From assembly GCA_025526935.1 (NCBI GenBank), contig JAHLKD010000119.1:1-64000 (forward strand): 64,000 nucleotides of DNA. Reading direction: 5' to 3'. This stretch comes from Cladochytrium replicatum. Its lineage: Eukaryota > Chytridiomycota > Chytridiomycetes > Cladochytriales > Cladochytriaceae. Of this stretch, positions 22,002-35,701 are shown piece by piece; position 1 is the stretch's first letter; every line of letters starts with the position of its first letter. The translations under genes and the position numbers were made by a program. The notes under the pieces were generated by a model, which was not told the DNA's origin, did no database searches, and saw nothing but the letters and a program-made list of their open reading frames with translations.

Positions 22002-25000
22002 ATGCGGTGCTCTAAACATTTTCTCTTTGTTGACGTCCCAGAGAGGGAAGGTATAATACAATCAGTTCAAACTGGTCTATTCTCTTCTAAATCCAATGTT
22101 TAGAAGCAAGAAGAAAGAGAGGAAAGGTTGGACATCAGATTAACAATGATAACAGTGATCTTATTGCGGACGATGATAGAAACCAACTATCACTATTTGA
22201 GGATGACCACAAATTTAGTATGTAATAATTGACATTAGTTCACATCTCAGATAGTTCAACCACTAATTTCCTTCATTAGAAGAAATCTCAGACAAATTAG
22301 TTGAACAACTTCATTTCCCTTCCATCAACGCCACCCCTGACCAGGAATTAATTGACACAATTAAAGATGTTCACTCTCAGAGAGATTGTAACAGTCTTGC
22401 TGACCAGGAATTAATTGACACAATTAAAGATGTTCACTCTCAGAGAGATTGTAACGTCAAGACTGTTGTTGCAATGCCAAGAGTATACAGATTCTTCAGT
22501 GACATTTTTGGAAATCTTGAAAAATTAGATGTGCAGCATGATCAGTATGCCCCACAGCTTGATCATTCACAACCAGTAGACATCAGTCTAAACATTGAAC
22601 CAAGAGTTCGAGAGGATCTTAATTGGGATGATTGCTTAAAAGTAGGCGACCATATTGAAATAGAGTGTGATGGTCAGTCCTGGAACGGGCTGGACAGTCC
22701 ATGGATTGCTCGAGTCACAGAGATATCAAAGCAACATGGCTTCAGATTTGTATGGATGTACACAGCTGATCAAACTATTGTTGGTGAAGAAAATGAGCAA
22801 TTGAGTTCAAATCTGGTAAGTTCCCCATTTACTTCAAACAAATATATCTCATTGTAAGTACAGCTCTTTGCATCTTCACACTGTGAATGTAAAACTGGAT
22901 CAAAGAATATCAATTACATGAGTTTTTCACATATTATTTGCCGAGTCAATGTAACTTATAGCAACATACCCTCTACATCAACACTCAAAAGGCAGAATAG
23001 CATGTATTATGTCACACACCTTTATGAGTGGGAGCATTCGTCAGCTTTCATTGATGTACCTTCACTTTTCAAAGATCTAAATGCTGGTCCCATTGACCTG
23101 TGTGGCTGCCCAAATGCTGGTAGAGTGTGAATACCTCAATATTATAGCATTCATTAAGTTGTATTTTGAAAGATTCTGATGACTCTGTTTCTTTATTAGT
23201 TTATGAGAAGTTTTTTGAGCCATTTTCTGATAGATGTGTTCTGTTCCAAAATGGAATCAAACCTGGAATGTTTATTGCATTTCCTTTCAGTTTTGGCAAT
23301 TTTGCATATGCTTCAACAAAATTGTTTGCAATGTGGAGAGTAGAAGGAACAGATAGTATTCCAGGAGAGAAAATTGCACATGGAGTATCTGAAATGGTAA
23401 AATCAATCTAAACTCAATAATTACAACGCTAATGCTCACTCTTTCAGACTCCTGCTCTCCGCCTGCGTAGATTGCCGCATAAACGTTCTGTATGCGGAAT
23501 TTTCAATGGAACTACTCCAGCATACTGTGACATACTTCAAAATGAGCTATTATGGTCTTCAGAGATATGGGTTTTCAGTTATGACGATATATTAAGCATT
23601 GATCCAGAAGCCATCAGGATTGTCAACGTTCAGTTTCTTGACCACAAGTATTACAAGGTGATTGACCCAAATCAGACACCTGCAACGCAGAGTGTTAGAT
23701 GGCTGAAGTACCGTGGAGCAGGTGATAAGGTTAGTAAATTTATTCAATATGTTTGCTTTACAGAATTGTTCAAATTTTGCAGTTCTTTTTTGTTGATGTC
23801 TATCAAGAATCAGAGTTTCCATTCCGAGAACCTACTCAGGAAGAAAGAAAAATGTTCCTTGAGATTCAGCCATATGAAAGCCCTGTCCAACAGAAACTTA
23901 GGTGTTTTGACCTTATGAGTGGATGTGGTTTAGGTGGCAGAGGCTTGGAAGATAGTGGAGTTTGTGACCTAGAATGGTGAGCAGAATAGCTTCTAAACAA
24001 AAGAATATCATTGATCATTTTCAGTGCACTGGATATTGAGAATCAAGCCATTCACTCTCACTTGATTTGTCATAGTCATAGTTCTGGAAATAAGAGTGGA
24101 ACCTTTCTTGCTGGAGATGCCAGTAAAATCTTGTCTCAAGAGGTGTCACGACCAGGGTCAACATTGCTTCCTGAACAAGTAAGTATTATTATGCATCCAG
24201 AATATTTCTTCACTGAGACAATAGTCCAGGGTGACATTGACTTATTATTGAGTGGACCTCCTTGTCAAGGCTATTCAAACCTCAACAAATCAAAGCATAA
24301 TGAACGTTCTCAGCTAAATCGATCACTTACCGCATTGAGCTTATCATATGCTGAATTTTATAATCCATGTTTCACTATTATGGAGAATGTTAAGTATGCA
24401 AACATATATTGAATCCATGCCTGACTGAATGACCATTTTATAAGTAACTTTGTAAGATTTGAGCAAACTGCTGATGGTGTTCCAATTTTGCAAACAGCCA
24501 GCACAAGACAGAGAACATACAATATATTCAAAAGGCTCATTGCTTATAATATCAGCCTTGGCCGCCAAGTACGCTGGACGTCTATGTCAGCTGCAAATCA
24601 TGGGGTTTGCCAGGTGCGAAACAGGATGGTGATAATTACTGCACAGCAGGGACTTCCATGCCCAACATTTCCCAAACCAACTCATCTCCAATACATTACT
24701 CCTAATCACTCAACTCTATCCTACTCAAGCACACCTCATGGCAAGTCGTAAGTTTTCAATACACTAATAAGTTGAAAAATACCTAACTCAACATTTAGAA
24801 TTGATCTGCAACGAATAGTTCTTCAGGCTCCATGTGATGTTGTAACAGTCGAAGATGTCATTGGGCATCTCCCTTCAACTGATGGCAGCATGAGAGTAAG
24901 TTAATCCGTTTATTCCTCCAGTATATGTTTCTTCTCTTTATTAGTTTGATTTCTACCCAAACCACATATCTCGAACTCTTGGCCCTACTTATATGGATAT

Positions 25001-25544
25001 TGTGCCTTTGATACCTCCTAATGGTTCTCTTGCTGATCTTAGCCCTGCACTTAGAGCGGTAAGGATAAAGAAGTTTGGCCTTTAATGTATCTGATGTATT
25101 TTACCCAGAGAGTTGAGCTGACTCCTGCATTAGCAAGACAGCCTGATAAGGGTTGGTTTCCTCGGATTCACTCTAAACAACAATTGAAAACTATTCCGAC
25201 AACACTGACTCCAACTGGATGGGCTGGAGCTGCTCTTCATTACATTGATGACAGACTTTTAACAATCCAAGAAGTTGGATTAGCACAAGGTACTTGAATA
25301 GCGAGAAAGAATCCTGAACTTAATCATAAATATAGGAGAGTTCCATGAATGCATTAGTTTGATCCAAGGGACAAAAGAAAGCAAGTATCGCCAGGTAAAT
25401 TTTATCTTTAGTACTGCTAAATTTTCACATCTTTTTTTGTAGCTTGGTAATGGAATTCCAAGGACACTTGGATTTGCAATTGGACGTGAGTTATTGAAGG
25501 TACTTGTCCGATCAAGCTATTTTAAGCTTGTTGAGAGAGTGTAA
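22002..25544 (+). CDS. DNA (cytosine-5) methyltransferase with BAH domain (DNMT1/DIM-2-like)
   Basis: Transfers methyl from SAM to C5 of cytosine in nuclear DNA. The gene is AT-rich with many short introns. The N-terminus is uncertain: ATG 22002 joined to 22100-22203 gives an acidic start, then comes an internal repeat (22338-22455). A BAH-like module follows ('SPWIARVTEI', 'FRFVWMYTADQT', then 'CECKTG'). The catalytic domain has motif I 'CFDLMSGCGLGGRGLE', motif IV 'LLLSGPPCQGYSNL' with the nucleophilic Cys, motif VI 'FTIMENV', motif VIII 'HGVCQVRNRMVIIT', a short target-recognition segment, and motifs IX/X 'VGLAQG...LGNGIPRTLGFAIG'. The end 'YFKLVERV' stops at 25544. The order BAH then catalytic domain fits DNMT1/DIM-2/Masc2 rather than RID or DNMT5 (no SNF2 helicase). 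No CXXC or RFTS domain is recognisable. All catalytic motifs look intact. Confidence 0.9.
22338..22455 (+). repeat. In-frame direct duplication inside the methyltransferase N-terminus
   Basis: 55 bp at 22338-22392 is repeated without change at 22401-22455, a 63 bp period (21 codons), encoding 'DQELIDTIKDVHSQRDCN' twice. Perfect identity implies a recent event. Confidence 0.95.
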
Positions 25545-25644
25545 CACAGTGACACCTCTCCTGTTGTTCCTTTTGAGACCTTTTATATTTTTTCTTTTGA
25601 AATATTTATTTATAATGAACTACAGAATTATGTCAACCTGATGC

Positions 25645-27802
25645 TTAGGTTTCATCATCTTCATCTTCATCCCCCCAAACTTCATAATAATCTAGCTCAT
25701 CAACTGTAAACTCATTTGATTGACCTGAAGAACACCAATTAAGAATATACTAATAGTTGCTGTAAACTTAACAAAACCTACCTCCACTTGATTCTTGGGC
25801 ATTTTGCAAGTTGCGCATAAGCTCCTCTACCTAAATTGATATAATTAGTGATTTTTCTACTATAATGAAAGTTTATATTTACTCTAGCATTCAGGTGTGT
25901 GTTCTCTGGCTCAACAATTAAAGGTTCTACAGCTCCCTCCTGATGAGCTTCGGAAGAAAGCTCCATCTGTTGAGCTCCTTCTTCATTATCCTTGTCTGCA
26001 TCATGATCTTCTTGCTCTTCATTGGCATCAATATCTTCAGGAATGTCTTCCTCAGAAGACCCTTCGTCCAATTGGAGTGTTTCGTATTCATCATCAAGGC
26101 TCCTTCCTGAAAGTTTGTGTATCTTCTTCTTCAGCACCTCACGCATGTTTTCAAAGTGTGATCGTTCAAACCACCCATCCTTCTCCTATCACAAAAATGT
26201 TTCAGTTTGAACTGCTAATATTTGTAAGCACCATACATACATCACAAATCTTCCTGATATTCTTCTTTGTGTTGATCATTTTTGTCAGATCAGGATCAGT
26301 TACATCAATTAGCTGATAGAAGCCAACACTATCGTTATAGCTGACTCCATCAAAAATATGTGATGTTGAACTTCAAGAATACACAATAAGCGTTCGTTCA
26401 AAGTAACAGCATCTTCAAACCTCACCTATCAGATGACTTTGTTTCCTGTGACCGTGCAATGGCTTCTCCAAGTGAAGATGCACCTCCTTCAATTGGCTTT
26501 GGTACATCTACTGATGCGTACCCTCTCATCCTACTTGCTCGAGGTGTGCGGGCAGCTGTTTTGACGTTTCGCATATCGAACAGCTGAAAGAATCGAGCAT
26601 TCTTATCTTTTGTAGGATTGTAACCATAGCGAACCCATGTTTCGCGCCATGGACCTTTTTGCATGACGTAAGCAACTAACGGTACCACAAGCTTAAAGGA
26701 GTCCATCTCTTCCTTTGTCTTCAGTGTGTTTAGAAGCGGAAGTCTGAGCCAAACGGGTCGAGATTCAAACAGCTCACGATATCGATCGAGTATAGCTGGC
26801 GAAACTTTGTCGATTTGTGATGCGATTTCTGGAGGAGGTTCGGTCGGAATCTTTTCTTTTCCGTTTGGATCCACGCTAACTACAACAAACTTCTGACTTC
26901 GACTGCTGTTAACGAGTTGAACAACAGGCGCCTAAATATTATAATTAGAAATCTCCAAAAGAAACCTGTATATGCTAACATTACCTCATTTTCCTTTTGT
27001 TGAACAAGGACTTTCTTGATTGCAGGATTCTGCAGGTATCTCGAATGCCGTCAGTCCAAGCGACCTTCTGAACTAAAGGCTTACCCATAATCCAGAGACC
27101 ATTGCGTCTGCGTAAATATTGGAGGAGGCATATTGCGAATGTATGGGACCGGACCTTTGTCATCCTCGAACTTGAAGTTGAGCAACGACTCAACTTCGAT
27201 ATCGGAATTTAGGATGATCAATGAACAAAACGTCATTTATTACCTACCATCAAAGCTGTCAAGAGCTTTTTTGAGCACTGTGAGAGGGTCCGTCGGTGGT
27301 ACGACCACTTGAAAATCGGCAAGGGCTTTTATCCAACCTCATCAGTGTTACTGAGAGAGACGATGGGATCACAAATACCTCGGAATCGGCAGGTTTTAAC
27401 GGCACATCCTACGATTTCTGCTTTTCGTATCACTTCCCCAGGATCGCGTCGCTTTCCTTTATCGGACGCATTGTCCGACGCTGATCTAACTTTCCTTTTC
27501 CGTGTTGTGACCTTCAAGATAACATTTCCTGTCTCCTTAAAATCGCCGAAAATTGGATGAGAGAATGGACTCTCCCCGAAGCGCAACTCCAGTGAGCCAG
27601 GCTCTGCATTGAGTGCCTGCACAATGATCAGGTTTTCGAGTAACCAGCATGCTTGTTTCTTGTGTCAGATCACCTTGTCGATCGCCTTCGCTCCACCTAG
27701 CGCCGCGACAGCCTTCTCATGTGTGTCGAAGAACCCTGGAAATTCGATAACCGCGAACTGCCGTTTTGGCAGTGGGGAACTTTGGGCAAACTCGCCTTCC
27801 AT
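25645..27802 (-). CDS. TFC1: Transcription factor TFIIIC subunit tau95 / GTF3C5
   Basis: Subunit of TFIIIC that binds the A-box of tRNA genes and recruits TFIIIB/Pol III. It starts at ATG 27802 with 'FAVIEFPGFFDTHEKAVAAL', matching the N-terminal 'EYPG...A...LGG' module. Next come 'LELRFGESPFSHPIFGDF' and 'GNVILKVTTRKRK', the first half of the dimerisation barrel. The DNA-binding half carries 'ESRPVWLRLPLLNTL', 'VAYVMQKGPWRETWVRYGY' and 'NPTKDKNARFFQLFDMR', which are diagnostic, then 'IFDGVSYNDSVGFYQLIDVT'. The C-terminus is strongly acidic (Glu/Asp runs around 26000-26100) and ends 'YYEVWGDEDEDDET', the expected acidic plug. It has at least nine exons and converges on the methyltransferase with about 100 bp between stops. 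The 3' exons are AT-rich, as is the neighbouring methyltransferase. Confidence 0.92.
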
Positions 27803-27855
27803 TGCAGGTTTCCAGCTTTCCTTTGCAGTGTGGCTTGTTAACGGGGCTGGCTGGG
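27803..27855. promoter_or_regulatory. Very short divergent promoter between TFC1 and the FHA kinase gene
   Basis: Only 53 bp separate the two start codons, so the 5' leaders must overlap the partner gene or start within it. No TATA box is visible. This depends on both starts being right; the kinase frame stays open upstream to 27766. Confidence 0.55.
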
Positions 27856-30310
<2,455 letters not shown>

Positions 30311-30826
30311 TATATTGCTAATGCGTCGAAACTCAGCTGGAACTGACCGTTGCATTCATGTTAAGTGCGGACCAAAACAGGTTTCAGTATAAAGGGTTTC
30401 AGGATATCAAACGTGCTCACTTTGCGGATTGCCTTTTGTTTGGAAGTGTGGAGAGCAATAGCCTTTGTACTAAATATATGATTCGCTACAAGTGTTGGCA
30501 AAACGATGATAAGTAGATGTTCTATTTCGAAAGCAAATGTACTTCGACCAAGCGAGGATTTGTCTAAACAGTAGTTCACTTGGTCTGGCTGGCTTAAAAA
30601 GAAATGAATAATTATGGAACGAATCTAAACCAAAAAAGCAAGAATTTCTCTGATCTGATCATTTTTAACTGGCGCAAACCCCAAAAAATGAAAGAACTGT
30701 AGCACTGTCTCTTCGCACAATAAGAAAACAGAGAATAACGATATGCCAAAACCAAAGAATACGGTATGCCAAAAAGATATAGAGCCAAAACCAATAAAAC
30801 TATGGAGCAAGCTAGCGTTGAAGGAA
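30311..30826. other. Intergenic between convergent kinase and HMG-box genes
   Basis: About 515 bp of AT-rich sequence; short frames only. It must contain both 3' ends. Confidence 0.5.
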
Positions 30827-31987
30827 TCAGTAGTTGCTTCCATCGCTCGGCAAGAACCAGGAGCCAGCAGCACCAGGGTTGATAATGGACATGCTTCTGA
30901 CCTCGGCCAAAAGCTGTTGAAGTTCGAGGTCGGTCAACATCGGAAGGGTCAACTCGTTCGACATCGAAACTTGTTCGTTGAAAATTGGAATCTGCAGGGA
31001 ATTCATGTACCCTGGTGACACACCTACGAAGTTCTCGCCCGAAAAAAATGGTGGGGGACCGTACTTGAAGCGAGACGAACACGAGCAGCAGGTCTGGACC
31101 GCATGATCCGGCTGAAAGAAACCTTCCGGCAGAACGTTCTGCTGGGGAACGAAAGATGTTTCTTGGATCCAGAGCGGCTTGAGGCCCATCATTGTCTCCG
31201 GCGAAGGTGATCGGCTCACGAAACCTCCAGTGAACATCGCTCCGTTGGTCTCTGGACTTGTGCTGAAATCAATCACCGACGCTGGTGCTGGGCTAGAGAA
31301 GAGCGAGGGCACCTCTGATGCAACAGTTAACTCGGAGATGCTTTCAAGGAACTGTTTGGCCCTGAGATGAGTGCGACCGTATGCAGCCGAGTGCTTCTTT
31401 GGTTTGGGCTTGGCGGGTTGGAACTTGTAGTGAGGATAAAGTTCTTTGTGCCTCTTCTTTGCTTCTTCGGCGAGTTTCGCAAAGTGATCCTTGATATGCT
31501 TCTCCTCCTGACCCCACATTTGTCCGATAACCACAGAAAGATCCTTATTGTTGAGATAAGGGAACTGCTCCAGCAGAAGAGGCTTCACCGCTTTCCGGTA
31601 CGTCATGAACGAGTTGGAGGGCCTGGGAATGCGACCTGGCGGGTTTCCCTTCTTCTTGATCCCCGATAAGAGGTCGATCTTTGTGACAGTCGCCACAACG
31701 TCTGTCGAGACTCGTTCCCGCAGCTTGACAGAAAGCAGCCTTTTAATGAGATCGATAGAAGGAAGATCGTGGCGTCCTCCCGCCGACTCTTTCGGAGTGC
31801 TGACGCCGGAGGATTTCGGTGATGCCACAGGCGAGGGAAGGTACCCATGGGTGGTCCTTTCCTGATGCACTTCATGAGCTGGGAAGATCTCATAGTTGGA
31901 CCCGGCGTGGAATGATCCAGGAGAGATCCCGAAGGTGAAGGGACCGCCCAACGGTTGATTGAGGTTGCCAGGAGTTGCGGAACTCAT
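30827..31987 (-). CDS. HMG-box transcription factor (MATA_HMG / Ste11-like)
   Basis: Single-exon gene of 386 residues starting at ATG 31987 ('MSSATPGNLNQPLGG'). Residues ~125-200 form an HMG box of the fungal MATA type: 'RIPRPSNSFMTYRK', 'LNNKDLSVVIGQMWGQEE', 'FAKLAEEAKKRHKELYPHYK', followed by Lys/Pro-rich 'KFQPAKPKPKKH'. This subtype includes mating-type proteins and Ste11-like regulators, which bind DNA sequence-specifically in the minor groove. The N-terminal part is Ser/Pro-rich and the C-terminal half is low in similarity, with Ser/Pro/Phe-rich regions that could activate transcription. Whether it acts in sexual development, as relatives do, cannot be told from sequence. It is divergent from HAP3, 377 bp between starts. 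Confidence 0.85.
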   Translation of the reverse strand: MSSATPGNLNQPLGGPFTFGISPGSFHAGSNYEIFPAHEVHQERTTHGYLPSPVASPKSSGVSTPKESAGGRHDLPSIDLIKRLLSVKLRERVSTDVVATVTKIDLLSGIKKKGNPPGRIPRPSNSFMTYRKAVKPLLLEQFPYLNNKDLSVVIGQMWGQEEKHIKDHFAKLAEEAKKRHKELYPHYKFQPAKPKPKKHSAAYGRTHLRAKQFLESISELTVASEVPSLFSSPAPASVIDFSTSPETNGAMFTGGFVSRSPSPETMMGLKPLWIQETSFVPQQNVLPEGFFQPDHAVQTCCSCSSRFKYGPPPFFSGENFVGVSPGYMNSLQIPIFNEQVSMSNELTLPMLTDLELQQLLAEVRSMSIINPGAAGSWFLPSDGSNY

Positions 31988-32364
31988 CTTCGGGTGAAAG
32001 GTCACGAGATATAAAAGAGTATAGACTTCAATGATATGCAGAAAACGGGTGGTGTGTTGTTGTTGTTGCTACAATGGCACTCAGGTCCTTAAAAGGGATG
32101 GATGCCCCCAGCACTAGCGGCACCTTTCAGCCATGTGCCAATTGAGAATTTGCGGAACGTAAGGGCATCTGCGGCGGTGAGAAGTTTATTTTTCAGCGTA
32201 ATATCCGTTAAAACAACGGCCGGGTTGGGAACAGATGCGATTGGCATTGTTCGAGCCAGAAAAGGAAGGAGGGCGTGTTTGAGGCTTGGGCGGGACAACG
32301 AGTTGGCAAACGCGCGTTTACTTTTGTTGGGTGAGACGAGAAAGTGAGAATTTTGGAGCTGGAT
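31988..32364. promoter_or_regulatory. Shared HMG-box/HAP3 promoter with two CCAAT pentamers
   Basis: CCAAT at 32138-32142 (+) and its complement ATTGG at 32240-32244. The second reads GCCAATCG on the minus strand, close to the NF-Y consensus. They lie upstream of the gene for the CCAAT-binding subunit, so feedback control is conceivable. Two pentamers in 377 bp is weak evidence. Confidence 0.3.
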
Positions 32365-33133
32365 ATGATGGCAGACGACGACGAAATCCGTGAGCAGGAT
32401 CGCTACCTGCCCATTGCAAACGTAGCTCGAATCATGAAGAGAGCACTGCCCGAGAACGCAAAGATTGCCAAAGATGCGAAGGAATGTGTACAGGAATGCG
32501 TCTCAGAGTTCATTGCTTTCATTACTTCCGAAGGTATGCGGCGCTTTTAAGGGCTACAAATTTTGCAATTAGACCCTGCACGCTAATACTTGCAAAAGCC
32601 AGTGACAGGTGTCAACAAGAAAAAAGGAAAACGATCAATGGAGAGGATATCCTCTGGGCGATGCAGTCCTTAGGCTTCGAAAACTATTGCGAAACCCTTA
32701 AGATTTACTTGCACAAGTATCGAGAGGTATTTTACGTCATGCTGTACAATGATTTTACTTGACATAGTTCCAGACGACCAAAGTTGAGAGGGCGTCCTCA
32801 GTCCCAAAGTCCGAAGAAGATCCGACAACACCGAGTCATGCTCCTGCTGGAGTCTCTCCAGTCATATACAACATGATCTCCCAACATCAAAGTCAACAAC
32901 GCCAACTGCAACACACCGCTCCTCCAGGACAGGCTCCGACTTATCCAGGTCACCGTCACCACGATCTCGTGGCCTCCACTTCGTCGTCTTCATCATCATT
33001 GCCGGAGAATCACCAGCCGCAGCACTTATCGCACCAACAACACTACCAGCAGCAGAATCAGGATGCAACCCCTTCACCTCACATTGGATCGGACCAGAAA
33101 CAACAACAGATGAGAAGACCTCCCGATTATTAA
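32365..33133 (+). CDS. HAP3: CCAAT-binding factor subunit B (Hap3 / NF-YB)
   Basis: Histone-fold subunit that pairs with Hap5 and recruits Hap2 to CCAAT boxes. Exons 32365-32533, 32599-32726, 32768-33133; 220 residues. The core is nearly invariant: '[20 protein letters not shown]', '[20 protein letters not shown]', '[19 protein letters not shown]', '[20 protein letters not shown]'. Two ATGs are adjacent (32365, 32368). The C-terminal exon is Gln/His/Ser/Pro-rich, a typical disordered activation-type tail, longer than yeast Hap3. Confidence 0.96.
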
Positions 33134-33224
33134 GTGCGGGACCCGAAGTGTATAGAACATTGTCATTTACTTTTAATCAGATAACTTACAAATTACAAAA
33201 ATTGGACTTCCACCGTTAAGTTCT

Positions 33225-35500
33225 TCACAGCATCTGCCATTCCAGCCCATCTTCATCACTTTCGTCAGAAGTGCTGCCATCATTCAGTCCAAAGAACGGA
33301 TCAACCGGATCTTGCTCAAGTTCATCTTCGTTGAGCAGATCAGCGGTACCCACAGCTTGTCCACTCCCGTCCATTGGCGTCGGCTGTGACGGTGCCCCAC
33401 CAGCACTACCCAATATTGGAATCGTTGCCGACCGCAGAAGTCCTGCGGCAATCTTAAATGCTGCAGATGCTTGGGCAGGTGTGCCAGCTAACAGCGACGA
33501 AGCCTGCTGAGACAGCCTCGCGCTGAGCGGCTGGGCTGGCGACGATGTGACAGGGATGGGATCGAACGCCGCGGCAGACACGGTCGGCGCGATCGGACTC
33601 GGGTATTCGTCCGCCATCCATTCTGCATCTTCTTCGGCGTGATCCTCGCTCGTCGTGCTGCCACTCGAGTTCGTTACGGTGTCAATACGCGTAGCGGAGG
33701 CTTCGATGATCTGAGAGAGCGAAGCTACAGAAACGGAGAGGAATGCGGGCCGCTGGGCGTGAGGAAGTGGTGTGGGCTCGCTTGAGGAGCTTCGGCGCAT
33801 GGTGACTGGAGGTGAGGAGGCGGGATGTGTCGAGCGGGATGTAATGCGGGGGCGTTGGCGGCGGATAACGAGGTGGAGTTTCAATAGTTTGGCAAAATCG
33901 ATGTGGAAAGTGGGAGGGAACTCGCGTGGTGCGTTGATGGAGTCCATACTCAGAGATTCAGAGGTATCGGAAGAGGAAATTGCACGCTCAGGTTTGTTTC
34001 GGGACTGTCGAGTATTCGATGTGGAAAATAGAGCTCTTTTTGGTTGGTGTGGTTGCTTCCGGGAAGTTGGTGCTTTTCCGTATTCAAGTACCCGGAAAAC
34101 GTTTCTGTAGCAATTTAAGATCAAATCCGAGTATTAAAGTAGCTTAGTACAGTCTTACCTCCCTAGCTGAGGGGATTGGCAGCATCGTGCGAGGTTTTCA
34201 AGGGTGTTTGCCATGCGCACGAACGGAACTTGTACGCCTTGCGTCCAACAGAGGTAAGCAATGTCATAGTTGAGCATAGCAAGACCAATAGTAAACTGAT
34301 CGATATTGGAATCAGCCAAGTATAAAGGGGCTTGAACGGGTCTGTGTAGCTCATCAGATACGGAAAATAAACAATTTTGGTGGAAGCTTACGGAGGATCG
34401 GTAAAGGCATCTGCGGATAATACTGCGACTGCTGCAGCCGCCGCCGCGGCTGCCGAACCAAATGTGGCAGGTTCACGATCAACGAGCGAGTCAAAGTCGG
34501 CTAGATGTGGATGTGCGCGAGCTTTTGCAAATGATTTCGGGCCACGGTTGACTATCTCAAAGGGAAGGGTGATGTTTAGGTAATGCGCTAGTAGGATTGT
34601 CATGTGCATTGCATGACTCAAACCAGCGTTGAACTTTTCCCTGGGGTAATCTGGTCACAATGAGCTAAAAGGGAAAAAATTCATGTGCGAGCTTACTGAG
34701 GTAATTACCAAAGGTCGAGAAGCTCACGTTGACGATTCTGTACTCAGGAGGCTCTTCCATGGTTGCTGCACGAGATTTCGTACCCTCCCTCTCATCGTTT
34801 GCCTCCGATCCTTCCGTCGCTTTGCCTTCCCCTCCTTTCGATGTTTCAGCCAAGTCTGCTGTACTCGTTGCAGAAGTTCTCTGCACTCTTCGCAGACGAA
34901 AAATTGTTACAAGTTCGCGCACCAACACGCGTCTCGAGTGCGCCAGAACGGAAACGGCCGGTTCTATGCGTCCTTCTACATCCTTTATCTGCATCGCATC
35001 AGCAGCAAGTCTTGCATCCCGGGCGGATCGAAATGCTTCCGTGGCCTGCTGGATGACAACGCGTCGCTGTGCAATCGTATCCCGCAGGCGTCGGGCAGCA
35101 GCTTTCTCTGCTCATATCGAAACTTACGTTAGCCTGTAAAGCAGAGTTGAGACATCATGACGCATACCTTCTTGAACCTTGCTCCTACTTTGGGCAATTT
35201 CATATTGAAGCCTGCGGATACGCTCCTGACGTCCAAGGATCTCCTGACTAGTTGAAATACCTGAAGGAGGGCGGCGGTCTTGCACAATTGACTCGATACG
35301 CGCAGCGAGGGAGGTGGTTTCGGCTGCGATGTGGTCGTATTGTGCTGATTTAGCTCTGATTCTGCATGCGCAAGAAGGGGATCAAATCCTTTCACATTCT
35401 AAATGTCCACATATATGATTTACTTTTCTGAGATGCATTCAGTGCATACAAACTTGCGGTGGCGGTTTCCGCAAACTCCACACGCCAACGAGTCGACCAT
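33225..35500 (-). CDS. ATG14: Atg14-like subunit of the autophagy PI3-kinase complex
   Basis: Probably the Vps34-complex I subunit that directs PI3P synthesis to autophagosome sites. It starts at ATG 35500 with 'CGVCGNRHRKFVCTECIS', a double CxxC of the kind at the N-terminus of Atg14/Barkor, followed by a coiled-coil region (about 35390-34920: 'ERIRRLQYEIAQSRSKVQE', 'RRLRDTIAQRRVVIQQ'). The conserved Atg14/UVRAG block follows: 'RRVLVRELVTIFRL', 'SHAMHMTILLAHYLNITLPF', then, in an exon ending near 34171, 'FTIGLAMLNYDIAYLCWTQG'. That last frame differs from a hydrophobic overlapping frame that mimics a membrane segment. An Ala run (near 34435-34455) and a long Ser/Pro-rich acidic C-terminus follow. 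UVRAG/Vps38 is the alternative, but it lacks the N-terminal cysteines. Confidence 0.8.
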
Positions 35501-35701
35501 CACAACGGCACAACTGTGGCGCGGACTTGGGTATCCAAACATTCTAGATTTTTAAGAGTTGGTCTGTGTATTTGCTACAGCCAGCAGTGTGACAATGGGA
35601 TATTGTTTGTAAATCACAAATATTGAATAGAAAAATTGACATCTCATAGGAATTTGGACTAATGGCAGCGAAATGCTGTTTGTATTCCTCTGAGTAACCT
35701 C

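Noticed and set aside
34163-34354. Hydrophobic frame 'WLIPISISLLLVLLCSTM' as a membrane segment of the Atg14 gene
   Set aside because: The neighbouring frame in the same exon reads 'FTIGLAMLNYDIAYLCWTQG', conserved in the Atg14/UVRAG family and in phase with both flanking exons.
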